A DNA stretch of 40,383 nucleotides from an uncultured Clostridia bacterium (GTDB lineage: Bacteria > Bacillota > Clostridia > Oscillospirales > Oscillospiraceae), in contig CAMHPQ010000007.1 of NCBI GenBank assembly GCA_946187035.1, positions 1 to 40,383 on the forward strand, read 5' to 3'. Every line of letters starts with the position of its first letter. Positions within the stretch are counted from its first letter, which is position 1. Below, one piece after another: positions 16,706-26,000 of this stretch. A program made the position numbers and the translations under genes. Under the pieces are notes generated by a model, which saw only the letters and a list, made by a program, of their open reading frames with translations, did not search any database and was not told where the DNA came from.

Positions 16706-18778
16706 TTACGGGTTCGCGTCCGTGTTCTCGTTCACGGGATCCGTCGTGTCCGCAGTGGGCTCGGCGGTGGGCTCCGTCGTGGGATGAGAGGTGGGGGCCG
16801 CGGTGGGAGCTGCGGTGGGCTCCGGCGTCGGCGTCGCGGGGACGCTGACCACCACGGAACAAGTGGCGGAGTGGGCCACGCCGTTGCCGTCGGTGATCTC
16901 AAAGGCCACGGTGGTGTTGCCCTCCTTGAGGCCGGTGAGGGTCACGGTATAGGTGTCCGCGTTGGTGCCGGCGGAGCGCTGGAGCGCACCCACCTGAACC
17001 ACACTGCCGTCCACCGGGTAGACCTTGGCGGAATTGGCCACGGTGCCCAGATCGGAACCGGTCACGGTGAAGGTGACGGTGGCGGAGGCGCCGGTGTTGG
17101 ACAGGGCGACGCTTCCCGTCGGGCAGCTGACGCTGCGGATCTCGGCATTGGGCTTGACCGTCACCTTGCAGGTGGCGGAGTGGCCGTTGGCTCTGGCGGT
17201 GATGGTGGTCTCGCCGGGGCCCACAGCCTTGACGACGCCGTCCTTCACGGTGGCGACGCGGGTAAAGCTGCTGGACCACTTGATGCTGTCCTCTTTGGCG
17301 TCCTCAGGGGTGAGCTTCGCGTTCAGGGTAAGCTCCTCGCCGATCTTCATCTCGGCGGTGGTCACGTCGAGCTCCACGTTGGTGATCTTGATGGCGTCCT
17401 TGGTGACGGTGACTTTGCACTCTGCGGTCTGACCCTCGCACTCAGCGGTGATCTTGGCGGTGCCCTCATCCTTGCCGGTGACAACGCCCTTGTCGTCCAC
17501 CTCGGCGATGCGCTCGTTGCTGCTGCGCCAGGTGATCTCGGGATTCGTCACCTTGTTGTCGTTCTGGTCGCGGAGCTCGGCCAGGAGCTTCACGGTGTCG
17601 TCCGGGGCGATCTCGGCCTCATCCAGAGAGAGGGTCAGAGTGAAGGTGTCCTCCACCTTCTTGCTGCCGCCGCCGAACAGAACGGAGGCCAGCAGCGCGA
17701 TCAGGGCGATGCCGGCGATGGCGCCGATGACCCAGGCTGCGATCTTGAGACCCTTGCCGCCGGACTCCTCGCCCTCGTCCTCATCCTCGGCAACCTGCTG
17801 CTTCTTGGTCTTGACAGGCTTGACCGTCTCTGCCTTCGCCGCCTTTGCGGGACGGGAGGCCGCGGTGGTGGTTCCGGCGACCACAGCCGCTCCGGCAGCG
17901 GCGTTGGCGGCGGCGTTCCGATGGACGGAATTGAGCAGCGCCTCCCGCAGCTCCTCCGCCGTCTGATACCGGTCGGCGGGCTGGTCGGAGATGGCCTTCA
18001 TGATGACCGCCTGCAGGGCCGCGCTGCCGTGCAGGGGCTTGGGCATGGGATCGCCGCGCAGGCGCATATCCCTGGCGATGGCCAGATCCGAACCGCTCAC
18101 GCCCTCGGGCGGCAGCGGCAGGAACGGGATGCGCCGGTCATTGAGCATCCAGTAGAGCACCATGCCCACGGAGTAGACGTCGTTCTCGGCGCTTGGCGCC
18201 TCGCCGCAGAGCACCTCGGGGGCCGCGAAGTCCCCGGCGGCGTCCTGGACCAGGGCGGACATGCCGAAGTCGCCCAGACGGACGTCGAGAGAGCCCTCGA
18301 AGTTGCCGCCGCTGACGAAGATATTCTCCGGCTTCACGTCGCCATGGACGATGCCCCGATCCCGGCAGAGGGCCAATGCGCTGCAGACCCCCGCGCCGAT
18401 GCGGGCCACGTCGGTCTCCCCGTAGGTGTGGGAGCGGATGTAGCGCTCCAGCGGCACGGCCAGATCCGTTCTGAGACTGATCTCCCAGCCGCTGCCGTCG
18501 GCATAGCGGCGGATGGCGTGGTCCCGCCAGGGGAGGATGTTTTTGCTGTCACTCATGCTCTCCGACGCGCGGAGCACACGGCTCATGTTTTCCAGCCGCG
18601 TCCGGAGACCCGCAGTCTCCTCGGCGTCGCTGGTGGCTTCGATGCTGATGAGCTTCAGCGCGCCGTGTTCCGCCGCGCCGAAGCCGTCGTCGCGTTCAAT
18701 TTCAAAGGTCTCGCCGCAGCGTCCCGCCCCGAGAGCACGGACGCCCTGCCAGCCGTTGAATTCCGGTAATTCATTCAT
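16706..18778 (-). CDS. Membrane-anchored Ser/Thr protein kinase with Big-type extracellular domains
   Basis: 690 residues. The N-terminal Hanks-type kinase domain (1-~290) has a Gly-rich loop (GAGRCGETF, 18-26), Lys42 in ALK, the catalytic loop HGDVKPEN (145-152, Asp147), DFG (170-172) and APE (186-188), so it should be active. An Ala/Lys and acidic linker precedes one membrane span (~346-369). Outside are two BIG2-like domains (~378-455, ~457-545; motifs ITWRSSNERIAEVDDKG and GEGTA-like KDEGTAKIT), a third beta domain to ~640, and a Pro/Thr-rich tail. PASTA repeats, usual in Firmicutes cell-wall kinases, are absent. ATG 18778 has GGTGGA 7 bases upstream. It is transcribed alone from the promoter at 18832-18860. 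The ligand may be a surface glycan or protein (inference). Confidence 0.92.
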   Translation of the reverse strand: MNELPEFNGWQGVRALGAGRCGETFEIERDDGFGAAEHGALKLISIEATSDAEETAGLRTRLENMSRVLRASESMSDSKNILPWRDHAIRRYADGSGWEISLRTDLAVPLERYIRSHTYGETDVARIGAGVCSALALCRDRGIVHGDVKPENIFVSGGNFEGSLDVRLGDFGMSALVQDAAGDFAAPEVLCGEAPSAENDVYSVGMVLYWMLNDRRIPFLPLPPEGVSGSDLAIARDMRLRGDPMPKPLHGSAALQAVIMKAISDQPADRYQTAEELREALLNSVHRNAAANAAAGAAVVAGTTTAASRPAKAAKAETVKPVKTKKQQVAEDEDEGEESGGKGLKIAAWVIGAIAGIALIALLASVLFGGGSKKVEDTFTLTLSLDEAEIAPDDTVKLLAELRDQNDNKVTNPEITWRSSNERIAEVDDKGVVTGKDEGTAKITAECEGQTAECKVTVTKDAIKITNVELDVTTAEMKIGEELTLNAKLTPEDAKEDSIKWSSSFTRVATVKDGVVKAVGPGETTITARANGHSATCKVTVKPNAEIRSVSCPTGSVALSNTGASATVTFTVTGSDLGTVANSAKVYPVDGSVVQVGALQRSAGTNADTYTVTLTGLKEGNTTVAFEITDGNGVAHSATCSVVVSVPATPTPEPTAAPTAAPTSHPTTEPTAEPTADTTDPVNENTDANP

Positions 18779-18831
18779 AGGTAATTCCACCCTTCCGAAG
18801 AAAGTGATGATTCGATAAGAAATCATCCTAC

Positions 18832-18860
18832 ATTATAGCGCGAACCTGCGTCGCTTGCAA
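18832..18860 (-). promoter_or_regulatory. Promoter of the kinase gene
   Basis: Minus strand TTGCAA (18860-18855), 17-base spacer, TATAAT (18837-18832). It is divergent from the promoter at 18914-18942. Confidence 0.75.
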
Positions 18861-18913
18861 GTGAAAAATCTCTGACATTTCCTTTACAATGCTGTTAAAT
18901 TCACAAATTCTGA

Positions 18914-18942
18914 TTGACAATCGTGTTCTGAACAGGTATGAT
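18914..18942 (+). promoter_or_regulatory. Promoter of the flavodoxin-like gene
   Basis: TTGACA (18914-18919), 17-base spacer, TATGAT (18937-18942). Start predicted near 18949, giving a leader of about 64 bases. Confidence 0.8.
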
Positions 18943-19012
18943 AGTAGTGTCCAATATTGTGAAAAAAGGGGGCGTCAACGGCGTCTCCCGAATATGGGAA
19001 GGGGTTTTTTTA

Positions 19013-19555
19013 ATGATCAGTGCGATCATCTACAGTTCCACCACCGGCTCCGGCGAGCTGCTTGCCAGAGAGATGTCCCGCAAGCTTGCGATTCCCGCCT
19101 ATTCCGTCAAGGGCCTGAAGCTGCCCAAGGGCATGGAAGTCATCTATGTCGGCTGGGCGCTGGCCGGCAAGGTCGTGGGTCTGAGCAAGATCCGCAAGGA
19201 CTACAAGGTTAAGGCCGTCGTGCAGGTCGGCATGAGCCCGGTAACGCCCAGCTCCGCGGATTCCTGCGCCCGTCAGAACGATCTGGCCGGTGTGAAGGTC
19301 TTTGTCAAGCAGGGCCGTTTCGACATCAACCGTCTGCCGCTGCCCTTCAAGCTCATCATGAAGGTCAAATGTAAGGAGATCGCCTCCAAGCTGGAAGCCA
19401 AGGGCAATCTGTCCGAGGCCGAGCAGGCGACCCTGACCATGGCCAAGACCGGTAAGGGCGAGCCCCCCTGCTGGGACGTGGAGGACGTCGTGGCCTGGGA
19501 GAAGGAGAATCGCAACCCGCTGGACGTCATGAAGTGGTACGAGCCCATCGACTGA
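19013..19555 (+). CDS. Flavodoxin-like protein
   Basis: 180 residues. The N-terminus IIYSSTTGSGELLAREM is the phosphate-binding loop of flavodoxin folds (S/T-x-T-G-x-T/S), followed by VIYVGWALAGKVV and KAVVQVGMSP strands. A Cys/Asn segment, SCARQNDL, follows. The C-terminal ~50 residues (PPCWDVEDVVAWEKE) are beyond a minimal flavodoxin. It may carry one or two electrons to a redox enzyme; radical SAM enzymes often need flavodoxin for cluster reduction, and one lies 1.5 kb downstream, but a terminator and a new promoter separate them, so the link is inference. ATG 19013 has AAGGGG 8 bases upstream; the longer frame from 18938 begins inside the promoter -10. Confidence 0.75.
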   Translation: MISAIIYSSTTGSGELLAREMSRKLAIPAYSVKGLKLPKGMEVIYVGWALAGKVVGLSKIRKDYKVKAVVQVGMSPVTPSSADSCARQNDLAGVKVFVKQGRFDINRLPLPFKLIMKVKCKEIASKLEAKGNLSEAEQATLTMAKTGKGEPPCWDVEDVVAWEKENRNPLDVMKWYEPID

Positions 19556-19569
19556 GTAATCTACCATAC

Positions 19570-19604
19570 GATAACCTCACCGAAAAGTTCCCGGTGAGGT
19601 TATC
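19570..19604 (+). terminator. Terminator after the flavodoxin-like gene
   Basis: 13-bp perfect stem (19570-19582 with 19592-19604), 9-base loop, then seven T (19605-19611). Confidence 0.92.
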
Positions 19605-19624
19605 TTTTTTTGTCTGATTCGTGC

Positions 19625-19653
19625 TTGCATCTTCTCGGGTTTTCGAGTACAAT
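19625..19653 (+). promoter_or_regulatory. Promoter of the HprK-like/radical SAM cassette
   Basis: TTGCAT (19625-19630), 17-base spacer, TACAAT (19648-19653), with the start about 39 bases before the first ATG. Confidence 0.7.
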
Positions 19654-19691
19654 ATTTAATTGAATTTTTATCTGCAGGATCAGGAACCGCA

Positions 19692-20552
19692 ATGGATACT
19701 TATCAATACCAACTGCATATGGCCGGGCTTCGCTGGCAGGTCAACTCCCCCGTGGAGCTGGAGATTCAGGACAGCTGCGCGCCCTTCCTCACCGAGGAAA
19801 AGGAGTCGGACATTTGTATCGACTATACCCTGGGCACGCCGTCCGAATACGGCAACGTGGTCCATGAGCGTGCCCCCCGGGTCTATGAGACCCCGGGCGG
19901 ACATCTGGTGGAGCGGACGCTGGCGACCTCTCTGAAGCCGTGCACCTGCGTGAAGCTTTCTGATACCGATCCCCACCGCATTCAGGGTTGGATCTATCCC
20001 GAAGAGGCAGACCGCATGAAAAATCTGATCCAGCTGCTGGACGTCTCTGAGCTGGAGATCACTCTGGCCGCTCTGGGCATCGTGAGTCTCCACAGCTCGC
20101 TGGTGCGCTACCGGGATGAGGCAGTATTGTTCACCGCCCCCTCCGGCACCGGCAAGAGCACCCAGGCCGATCTCTGGGCGAAGTATGAAGACGCCGACAT
20201 CTTAAACGGAGACCGCAGTCTGATCCGGCGGGAAAACGACCGCTGGGTCGCCTACGGCGCGCCCTTCGCCGGAAGCAGCAACATCTTCAAAAACGAATCC
20301 GCGCCCATCCGGGCCATCGTCGTGCTGCGGCAGGCGCCGGAGAACACCCTGGAACGCCTTCCCGCTCCGGAGGCCTTCCGGCAGCTCTATTCCCAGACCA
20401 TCCAGCCCCGCTGGAACACCTTGGCCCATTCCCGCGTCATTTCCATCATCACGGGAATCTGCGCCGAGATTCCCATCTGGATTCTCCGGTGCACGCCCGA
20501 TCAGCGGGCCGTCGATTTACTGAAAAAGAATGTTTGGAGGGATATGCCATGA
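19692..20552 (+). CDS. HprK-like kinase of a radical SAM cassette
   Basis: 286 residues. The C-terminal half resembles the catalytic domain of HPr kinase: His134 in LHSS, Walker A APSGTGKST (149-157), an acidic NGDRSLI (172-178), and YGAPFAGSSN (188-197), the region that follows the phosphate loop in HprK. The N-terminal ~120 residues are not the HprK N-domain but a divergent alpha/beta region. HprK-related proteins occur next to radical SAM or lasso-peptide genes, where some phosphorylate peptides. True hprK would be ~310 residues with a different N-terminus. AGGA lies 6 bases before ATG 19692. The stop overlaps the radical SAM start (ATGA, 20549-20552). The target is unknown. Confidence 0.82.
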   Translation: MDTYQYQLHMAGLRWQVNSPVELEIQDSCAPFLTEEKESDICIDYTLGTPSEYGNVVHERAPRVYETPGGHLVERTLATSLKPCTCVKLSDTDPHRIQGWIYPEEADRMKNLIQLLDVSELEITLAALGIVSLHSSLVRYRDEAVLFTAPSGTGKSTQADLWAKYEDADILNGDRSLIRRENDRWVAYGAPFAGSSNIFKNESAPIRAIVVLRQAPENTLERLPAPEAFRQLYSQTIQPRWNTLAHSRVISIITGICAEIPIWILRCTPDQRAVDLLKKNVWRDMP

Positions 20553-21679
20553 TCGCGCAAAAAGGCTCCAGCGAGCTGGTGGAGCTGCTGCACCGCAAGG
20601 CGGACGTGATGGGCATTCCGATCTCCGGTGTGTTTGAGCTGACGCCCATGTGCAGCATGAACTGCCGGATGTGCTATGTGCGCATGTCGGCGGAGGATGT
20701 GGCCAAGAGCGGCAAGCGGCTGCGCACCGTGGACGAGTGGCTGGAAATCGCAGAGGAATTTAAGAAACAGGGCATGCTTCTGCTGCTGCTCACCGGCGGC
20801 GAGCCCTTCACCTATCCGGGCTTCCGGGAGCTCTATACCAGGCTGCGGAACATGGGCTTTGTCATCAGCATCAATTCCAACGCCACGCTCATCGACGACG
20901 AGACCGTCCAGTGGCTGAAGGAGAACCCGCCCCAGAGAATCAACATCACCCTGTACGGCGCTTCCGACGAGACCTACATGCGCCTGTGCCAGCACCCCAC
21001 CGGTCACACCGTCGTCACCCACGCCATCGAGGCGCTGCAGGACGCCGGCATCAACGTGAAGCTCAACTGCTCCGTCACCCCGGACAACGTCTGCGATCTG
21101 GAGGAGATCATCCGTTACAGCGACGAGCGCAAGCTCATCCTCCAGGCCACCAGCTACATGTTCCCGCCCCTGCGCAAGGACGCCACCAGCATCGGACAGA
21201 ACAACCGCTTCTCCGCCGAGGACTGCGCCAAGGTGGAGGCCCGCATCCGCTATCTCCAGCGAGGGCGCGAGGACCTGCTCCGCTACTGTGAGAGAGTGGA
21301 GCAGCACTGCCCCCTGGAGGACGACGCCACCTTCGACTGCGAGGGCGACGGCGTTCGCTGCAGAGCCGGCAAGAGCACCTTCTGGCTCACCTGGGACGGA
21401 CGGATGCTCATGTGCGCCATGATGGACAGGCCCAGCTTCGACTTAAATGAGATTTCTCCCGCCGAGGCCTGGGAACAATTGCGGGAATATACCCGTCAAA
21501 TACGATTGCCGAGGGAATGCGCGGCCTGCGAGGCCAAGGACGCCTGCCGAACCTGCGCCGCCATGATCTATACCGAGACCGGCACCTATGACAAAAAGCC
21601 CCAATATCGCTGCGATCTGCTGCGCGCCACCCCGAGCGCCTGCCGCAGCATTCTGAAGGAGGAAAATGAAAATGAATGA
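20549..21679 (+). CDS. Radical SAM enzyme with SPASM-like C-terminus
   Basis: 376 residues. The radical SAM cluster motif is CSMNCRMC (Cys35, Cys39, Cys42), followed by LTGGEPF (the GGE SAM-binding motif), ISINSNATLID and NITLYGASDETY, typical of the SPASM group that includes peptide maturases. The C-terminal ~100 residues carry a Cys set: CRAGKSTFWLTWDGRMLMC, then CAACEAKDACRTC and a final YRC, consistent with auxiliary Fe-S clusters. Such enzymes modify ribosomal peptides or proteins, or anaerobically activate sulfatases. GGAGGG lies 7 bases before ATG 20549. It is coupled to both neighbours (4-base and 8-base overlaps). No short precursor peptide gene is seen next to it. Confidence 0.9.
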   Translation: MIAQKGSSELVELLHRKADVMGIPISGVFELTPMCSMNCRMCYVRMSAEDVAKSGKRLRTVDEWLEIAEEFKKQGMLLLLLTGGEPFTYPGFRELYTRLRNMGFVISINSNATLIDDETVQWLKENPPQRINITLYGASDETYMRLCQHPTGHTVVTHAIEALQDAGINVKLNCSVTPDNVCDLEEIIRYSDERKLILQATSYMFPPLRKDATSIGQNNRFSAEDCAKVEARIRYLQRGREDLLRYCERVEQHCPLEDDATFDCEGDGVRCRAGKSTFWLTWDGRMLMCAMMDRPSFDLNEISPAEAWEQLREYTRQIRLPRECAACEAKDACRTCAAMIYTETGTYDKKPQYRCDLLRATPSACRSILKEENENE

Positions 21680-22637
21680 CGAAGAACGCCGCGACCTGAA
21701 CCCCCAGGAGGAGGCAAAGCAGGTCGAGGAGACGGTCAAGGCCGTGAACTCCAAATCCAAAAGCACCCTGATCTGGACCGCTGTGGCTGTGGTTGCAGTT
21801 CTGGCCATCGCCCTGGTGATTTTCTTCAACGCCAGAGGCGGCTCCAACGGCTCCGGCAGCGCTGACAGTGAGGGCGGCGCCATCAGCTCCCTGTTCCACA
21901 AGGGCGACAAGGACAAGAACAAGGACAACGCCGACGATGAGGACGTCACCGCCCTCACCGACGAGAAGGTTGCCCAGTATGAGACCATCGGCGACAGCAA
22001 CAAGTCCGGCATCTCCACCGACGTCAGCGGCGCCGGCGAGGCACCCGCTGCCCCCTGGACCACCCTGAACGACACCGACTACGGCGTGCACTTCTCCACT
22101 CTGGCCGCAGGCTATGACGGCTACTACATCGAGGACGGCTCCGACGAGGAGGTTCAGAACGTCCTGGCCATGCAGTTCTTCAACGACAGCGACCAGGCCA
22201 TCCAGTACGCCGAGTACGTCTTCCGCGTGGACAGCACCGCCGTGAGCTTCAAGATCTCCAACCTGCCCGCCCACCAGTCCTGCGTGGTGCTGGAGGCCAA
22301 CCGCCACAAGTACAACTCCGGCGAGGTGCTGGAGCTGATCTCCCGCGTGGTGGCCAAGGTGGACACCCTGCCCTTCGCTAGCGATCAGGTGCTGCTGGTG
22401 GACAACAGCGACAACACCGTCACCATCATGAACCTCACCAATGAGACCCTGCCGGTGGTGCGGTTCTTCTACAAGTACTTCTACGAGGATCAGAACACCT
22501 TCCTGGGCGGCATCACCTATACCGCCACCGCCGAGGACATCCCGGCCATGGGCAGCGTCACCGTCTCCCCCGGCCACTTCGAGTCCGGCGTGTCCATGTT
22601 CATGGGCTCCGGCGTGTACGAGAAGGACGCAGGTTAA
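21672..22637 (+). CDS. Single-span exported protein of the radical SAM cassette, family unknown
   Basis: 321 residues. A charged cytoplasmic N-terminus (MNDEERRDLNPQEEAKQ), one membrane span (~32-53), a low-complexity Gly/Ser then Asp/Lys linker (~55-110), and an extracellular domain (~120-321) with beta-like segments such as AMQFFNDSDQAIQYAEYVF and VLLVDNSDNTVTIMNLTNE, ending in a Gly/Met-rich stretch. It resembles DUF-type FxLYD-like domains in general plan but cannot be assigned. ATG 21672 is preferred because AAGGAGG (21656-21662) lies 9 bases upstream; in-frame ATG 21666 leaves 3. It overlaps the radical SAM stop by 8 bases, so it is part of the same unit and may be the target or effector of the two enzymes (inference). 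Confidence 0.75.
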   Translation: MNDEERRDLNPQEEAKQVEETVKAVNSKSKSTLIWTAVAVVAVLAIALVIFFNARGGSNGSGSADSEGGAISSLFHKGDKDKNKDNADDEDVTALTDEKVAQYETIGDSNKSGISTDVSGAGEAPAAPWTTLNDTDYGVHFSTLAAGYDGYYIEDGSDEEVQNVLAMQFFNDSDQAIQYAEYVFRVDSTAVSFKISNLPAHQSCVVLEANRHKYNSGEVLELISRVVAKVDTLPFASDQVLLVDNSDNTVTIMNLTNETLPVVRFFYKYFYEDQNTFLGGITYTATAEDIPAMGSVTVSPGHFESGVSMFMGSGVYEKDAG

Positions 22638-22653
22638 AATCGAATTCATGAAT

Positions 22654-22691
22654 TCCCTCGCCGCATACCATCTGCGGCGGGGGATTTTTTT
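22654..22691 (+). terminator. Terminator of the HprK-like/radical SAM cassette
   Basis: 12-bp stem with one G-T pair (22654-22665 with 22673-22684), 7-base loop, then seven T (22685-22691). Confidence 0.85.
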
Positions 22692-22756
22692 AGTTTGGAT
22701 GAAAATACATTCAAATACTAGTTTATCGGGGAGTAGACTAAAATGCCATTCCCCTT

Positions 22757-22910
22757 GGCTCTCCCTCCGGGAGAGCTGGCACGGCGGAAAATAGCCGTGA
22801 CTGAGAGGGCTTGTTATTTCTTCTGACGCATTGAATTTACTGCACTTATCGTCCTGCAAAACCCTCTCAGTCGCTCGCAAGCTCGCGCCAGCTCCCCCAA
22901 AGGGGGAGCC
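22757..22910. repeat. Palindromic repeat element with hairpin-tipped arms
   Basis: Left arm 22757-22780 and right arm 22887-22910 are imperfect inverted copies, and each arm folds by itself (GCTCTCCC/GGGAGAGC; GCTCCCCC/GGGGGAGC). Inside, ACTGAGAGGG (22800-22809) pairs with CCCTCTCAGT (22862-22871), and ACGGC/GCCGT (22781-22798) forms a further hairpin. No gene is seen in it. The design is that of non-autonomous MITE-like elements; similar 'CCCTCTCAGTC...GCCAGCTCCC' repeats are, from memory, abundant in Faecalibacterium relatives. It occupies most of the 370-base gap before addB. Confidence 0.75.
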
Positions 22911-22947
22911 ATGTGGGTCTGACAGATAAACTCCAATTTCTCTCCTG

Positions 22948-22977
22948 TTGAAAACCGGCTTTCGGATGTGGTACAAT
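22948..22977 (+). promoter_or_regulatory. Promoter of addB-addA
   Basis: TTGAAA (22948-22953), 18-base spacer, TACAAT (22972-22977), 31 bases before the addB ATG and just outside the repeat element. Confidence 0.6.
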
Positions 22978-23007
22978 ATTAAAAAATCTAACGAAAGGAG
23001 AACGGCC

Positions 23008-26000
23008 ATGCTGCACATCCACTACGGCCCTGCGGGAGCCGGCAAGACGTCGCTGCTGATGCAGACGCTGCAGGCGCGGGTCTCCGAAAAAAAGAATGGA
23101 AATCTGCTGCTGGTGCCGGAGCAGTACAGCCACGAGTGCGAGCGGGAGCTCTGCCGGATCTGCGGGGACAGCGCCAGCCTCTATGCCGAGGTACTGAGCT
23201 TCACCGGTCTGGCGCGAAAGGTCTCCGACGAGCTGGGCGGCAGCGCGGCGCCCATGCTGGATCAGGGCGGACGGCTGCTGTGTATGGCCAGAGCGCTGGG
23301 CCAGATCGCCTCCAGATTAAAGCTCTACGGCACAGCGGCGAGACGGGCGCAAACCCAGCAGTCTCTGCTGCTGGCGGTGGACGAGCTGAAGCTGGCCTGC
23401 GCGGACTCGGAACAGCTGCTGGAGACGGCGGAGCGCTGCGACGATTATCTGGGCGACAAGCTGCGGGATCTGGCATTGATCCTGGCCAGCTACGACGCTG
23501 TGGCGGCGCAGAGCGGCGCGGATCCCTCCGATCAGCTGACCAGGCTGAATCTGCAGCTGCCGGAGAGCGTTGTTTGCAGATGCCGGTTCTATCTGGACGG
23601 ATTCACGGATTTTACAAAGCAGGAGCTGGCCGTGCTGGAGACGCTGTTGGAGCTGGGGGCGGAGGTCTCCCTCTACCTCACACTGGACAGCCCCGAGGGC
23701 GGCAGCGAGCTCTACGGGGCCCAGAGAAGCACCGTGGCGGAATTGAAGCAACGCTGCGCTGACCACGGCGTTCCGGTCCAGCTGCACCATCTGGAGGCGC
23801 GGGAAAGCTGCCGTGCCCCGGAACTGCAGGCTCTGAGCGAGGCATTGTTCGGCTTCACCAGTGAGACCCTCCCTGACCCCCAGGGGCGGATCTCCGTCTA
23901 TCGCGCCCAGAACATCGCGGAGGAGTGTGAGCTGGCCGCGGCCAAGGCCCTGGAGCTGGTGCGAACCGGCTGCCGCTGGCGGGAGATTGCCGTGGCGGCC
24001 AGAGGCTTCGGAGACTATCTGGAGCCGCTGCAGCGGATGTTTGCGCACTACGGCGTGCCCCTCTATGTGGCCCAGCGGACGGATCTGCTGCAAAAGCCAT
24101 TGGGCGTGCTGATCGCCGCAGCCTACGACGTGATCACCGGCGGCTGGGACAGCGAGGATGTGCTGGCGCTGCTGCGGACCGGACTGACAGCCCTCTCCCC
24201 TGAGGACTGCGACACCTTGGAAAACTACACGATCCTCTGGGGCATCCGGGGCGGCATGTGGAAGCGCAGCGAGCCCTGGAAGCTGCACCCCGAGGGCTAC
24301 GGAAAAGAATACACCGACGAGGTGAAGGCCGAGATCGAGCGCATCGACGGTCTCAGACGCATTGCCGCAGAGCCGCTGATGGTGCTGGAGCGGGAGAGCA
24401 AGGCCGCCTCCACCGCCGCAGAGCAGGCAAAGGCCCTGGCGGATTTCTGGGAGTCCCTGGGTCTGGCCCAGCGGCTGGAGGAACGCTCCGAGGCCCTCAG
24501 ACAGGACGGGCGCGAGGCCTTGGCTGCGGAATATGCCCAGATCTGGGAGCTGCTGGTCTCCGCGCTGGAGCAGGTGGCCGCCGTATTGGGCGACGCGAAG
24601 CTGGACGCGGAGGGGTTTTCCAAGCTGTTTCTGCTGATGCTCAGCCGCTACGACATCGGCACGATTCCGGTGTCTCTGGACAGAGTCACCGCAGGCGACT
24701 ATGACCGCATGCGCCGCAGAGGCGTGAAGCATTTGATCGTATTGGGCGCCTCCGACGACCGGGTGCCCCAGGCCGGCGACGCCGGCGGGGTCTTCTCCGT
24801 GGATGACCGGAGGCAGCTTTTGGAATTGGATCTGGACATCGGCGGCGGGCGCGAGGACGATCTCTGGAGAGAATACGCTCTGGCCGCCAGCTGTCTCGCC
24901 CTGCCGGAGGAAACGCTGACGGTCTGCTATTCCGCGGCGGGATCAGAGGGGCAGCCCCTCCGCCCAGCCTTCTTCGTGGATCGGATCCGGCAGATGTTTG
25001 AGACGGAAACGCAGAGCGTGGATCTCATGTCTCTTCGGAAAAACGCCCCTGCCCCGGCGCTGTCTCTGGCGGCCCGGTATCTGCGGGGCGTACAGGACGA
25101 AAGCTGCCGCGCGGCCTTCGACTGGTATGAACAGCGCGAGCCGGAGAAGCTGCGCCGGTTCCGCCGAATGGCCTCCCTGCTGCGGCAGGATCTCTCCCCG
25201 GAGCGGGCGGAAGCCCTCTACGGCGTGCAGACGAAGCTCTCCGCCACCAGATCGGAGCAGTTCGCCCGGTGCCGCTACGCCTATTTCCTCAAGTTCGGCC
25301 TGAAGGCCCAGCCGAGACGGAACGCCGCCTTCTCCGCCATGGAGATCGGCACCTTCTTCCATGCGGTTTTGCAGGGCGTGGCCGAGGACGCGGCCCAAAT
25401 GGGCGGATTTTCCAAGATCACGGATGATGAGCTCCGCAGCTGCGCAGATCGGCATGTGGCCGACTATATCCACGGGGAGCTCCAGGATTTTCAGGACAAA
25501 AGCCCTCGATTTATCTACTTGTTCAAGCGGCTGACCCAGAGCGTGCAGACCATCGTTCTGGACATGGCTCAGGAGCTGCGGTGCAGTGATTTTCAGCCGC
25601 TGGACTTCGAGCTGGACTTCTCTGACCGGGATGCGCTGCCGCCGGTGACGCTCTCCGACGGGGAGACACGCCTCACCCTCACCGGCATCGCGGACCGGGT
25701 GGACGGCTGGGTCCACGACGGGAAGCTGTACCTGAGAGTGGTGGACTACAAGACCGGGCGGAAGGTGTTCTCCCTCTCGGATGTGCTCTACGGCATGGAT
25801 CTGCAGATGCTGCTGTACCTCTTCGCACTGGGAAAAGTGGGCGAGGCCCGCTATGGCCTTCCGGTGGTTCCGGCGGGAGTGCTGTACCATCCCGCCAGAG
25901 ATCCCATGGTCTCCGCATCGGAACGGATCTCTGACCAGGAGCTCCGGAAGAAACGCTCCGCAGAGCTCCGGCGTTCCGGACTGGTTCTGGACGCGGACGG

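Noticed and set aside
16682-18769. 695-codon plus-strand open frame
   Set aside because: Antisense to the kinase gene; its translation is low-complexity Gly/Asp/Val.
19692-20552. True HPr kinase/phosphorylase (hprK)
   Set aside because: The N-terminal domain is different, and the gene is coupled to a radical SAM gene rather than to lgt or HPr genes.
22648-22794. Small open frame starting in GAATTCATGAATTC, a possible RiPP precursor for the cassette
   Set aside because: It runs through the terminator hairpin and the repeat element, has no ribosome site, and lacks a leader/core pattern.
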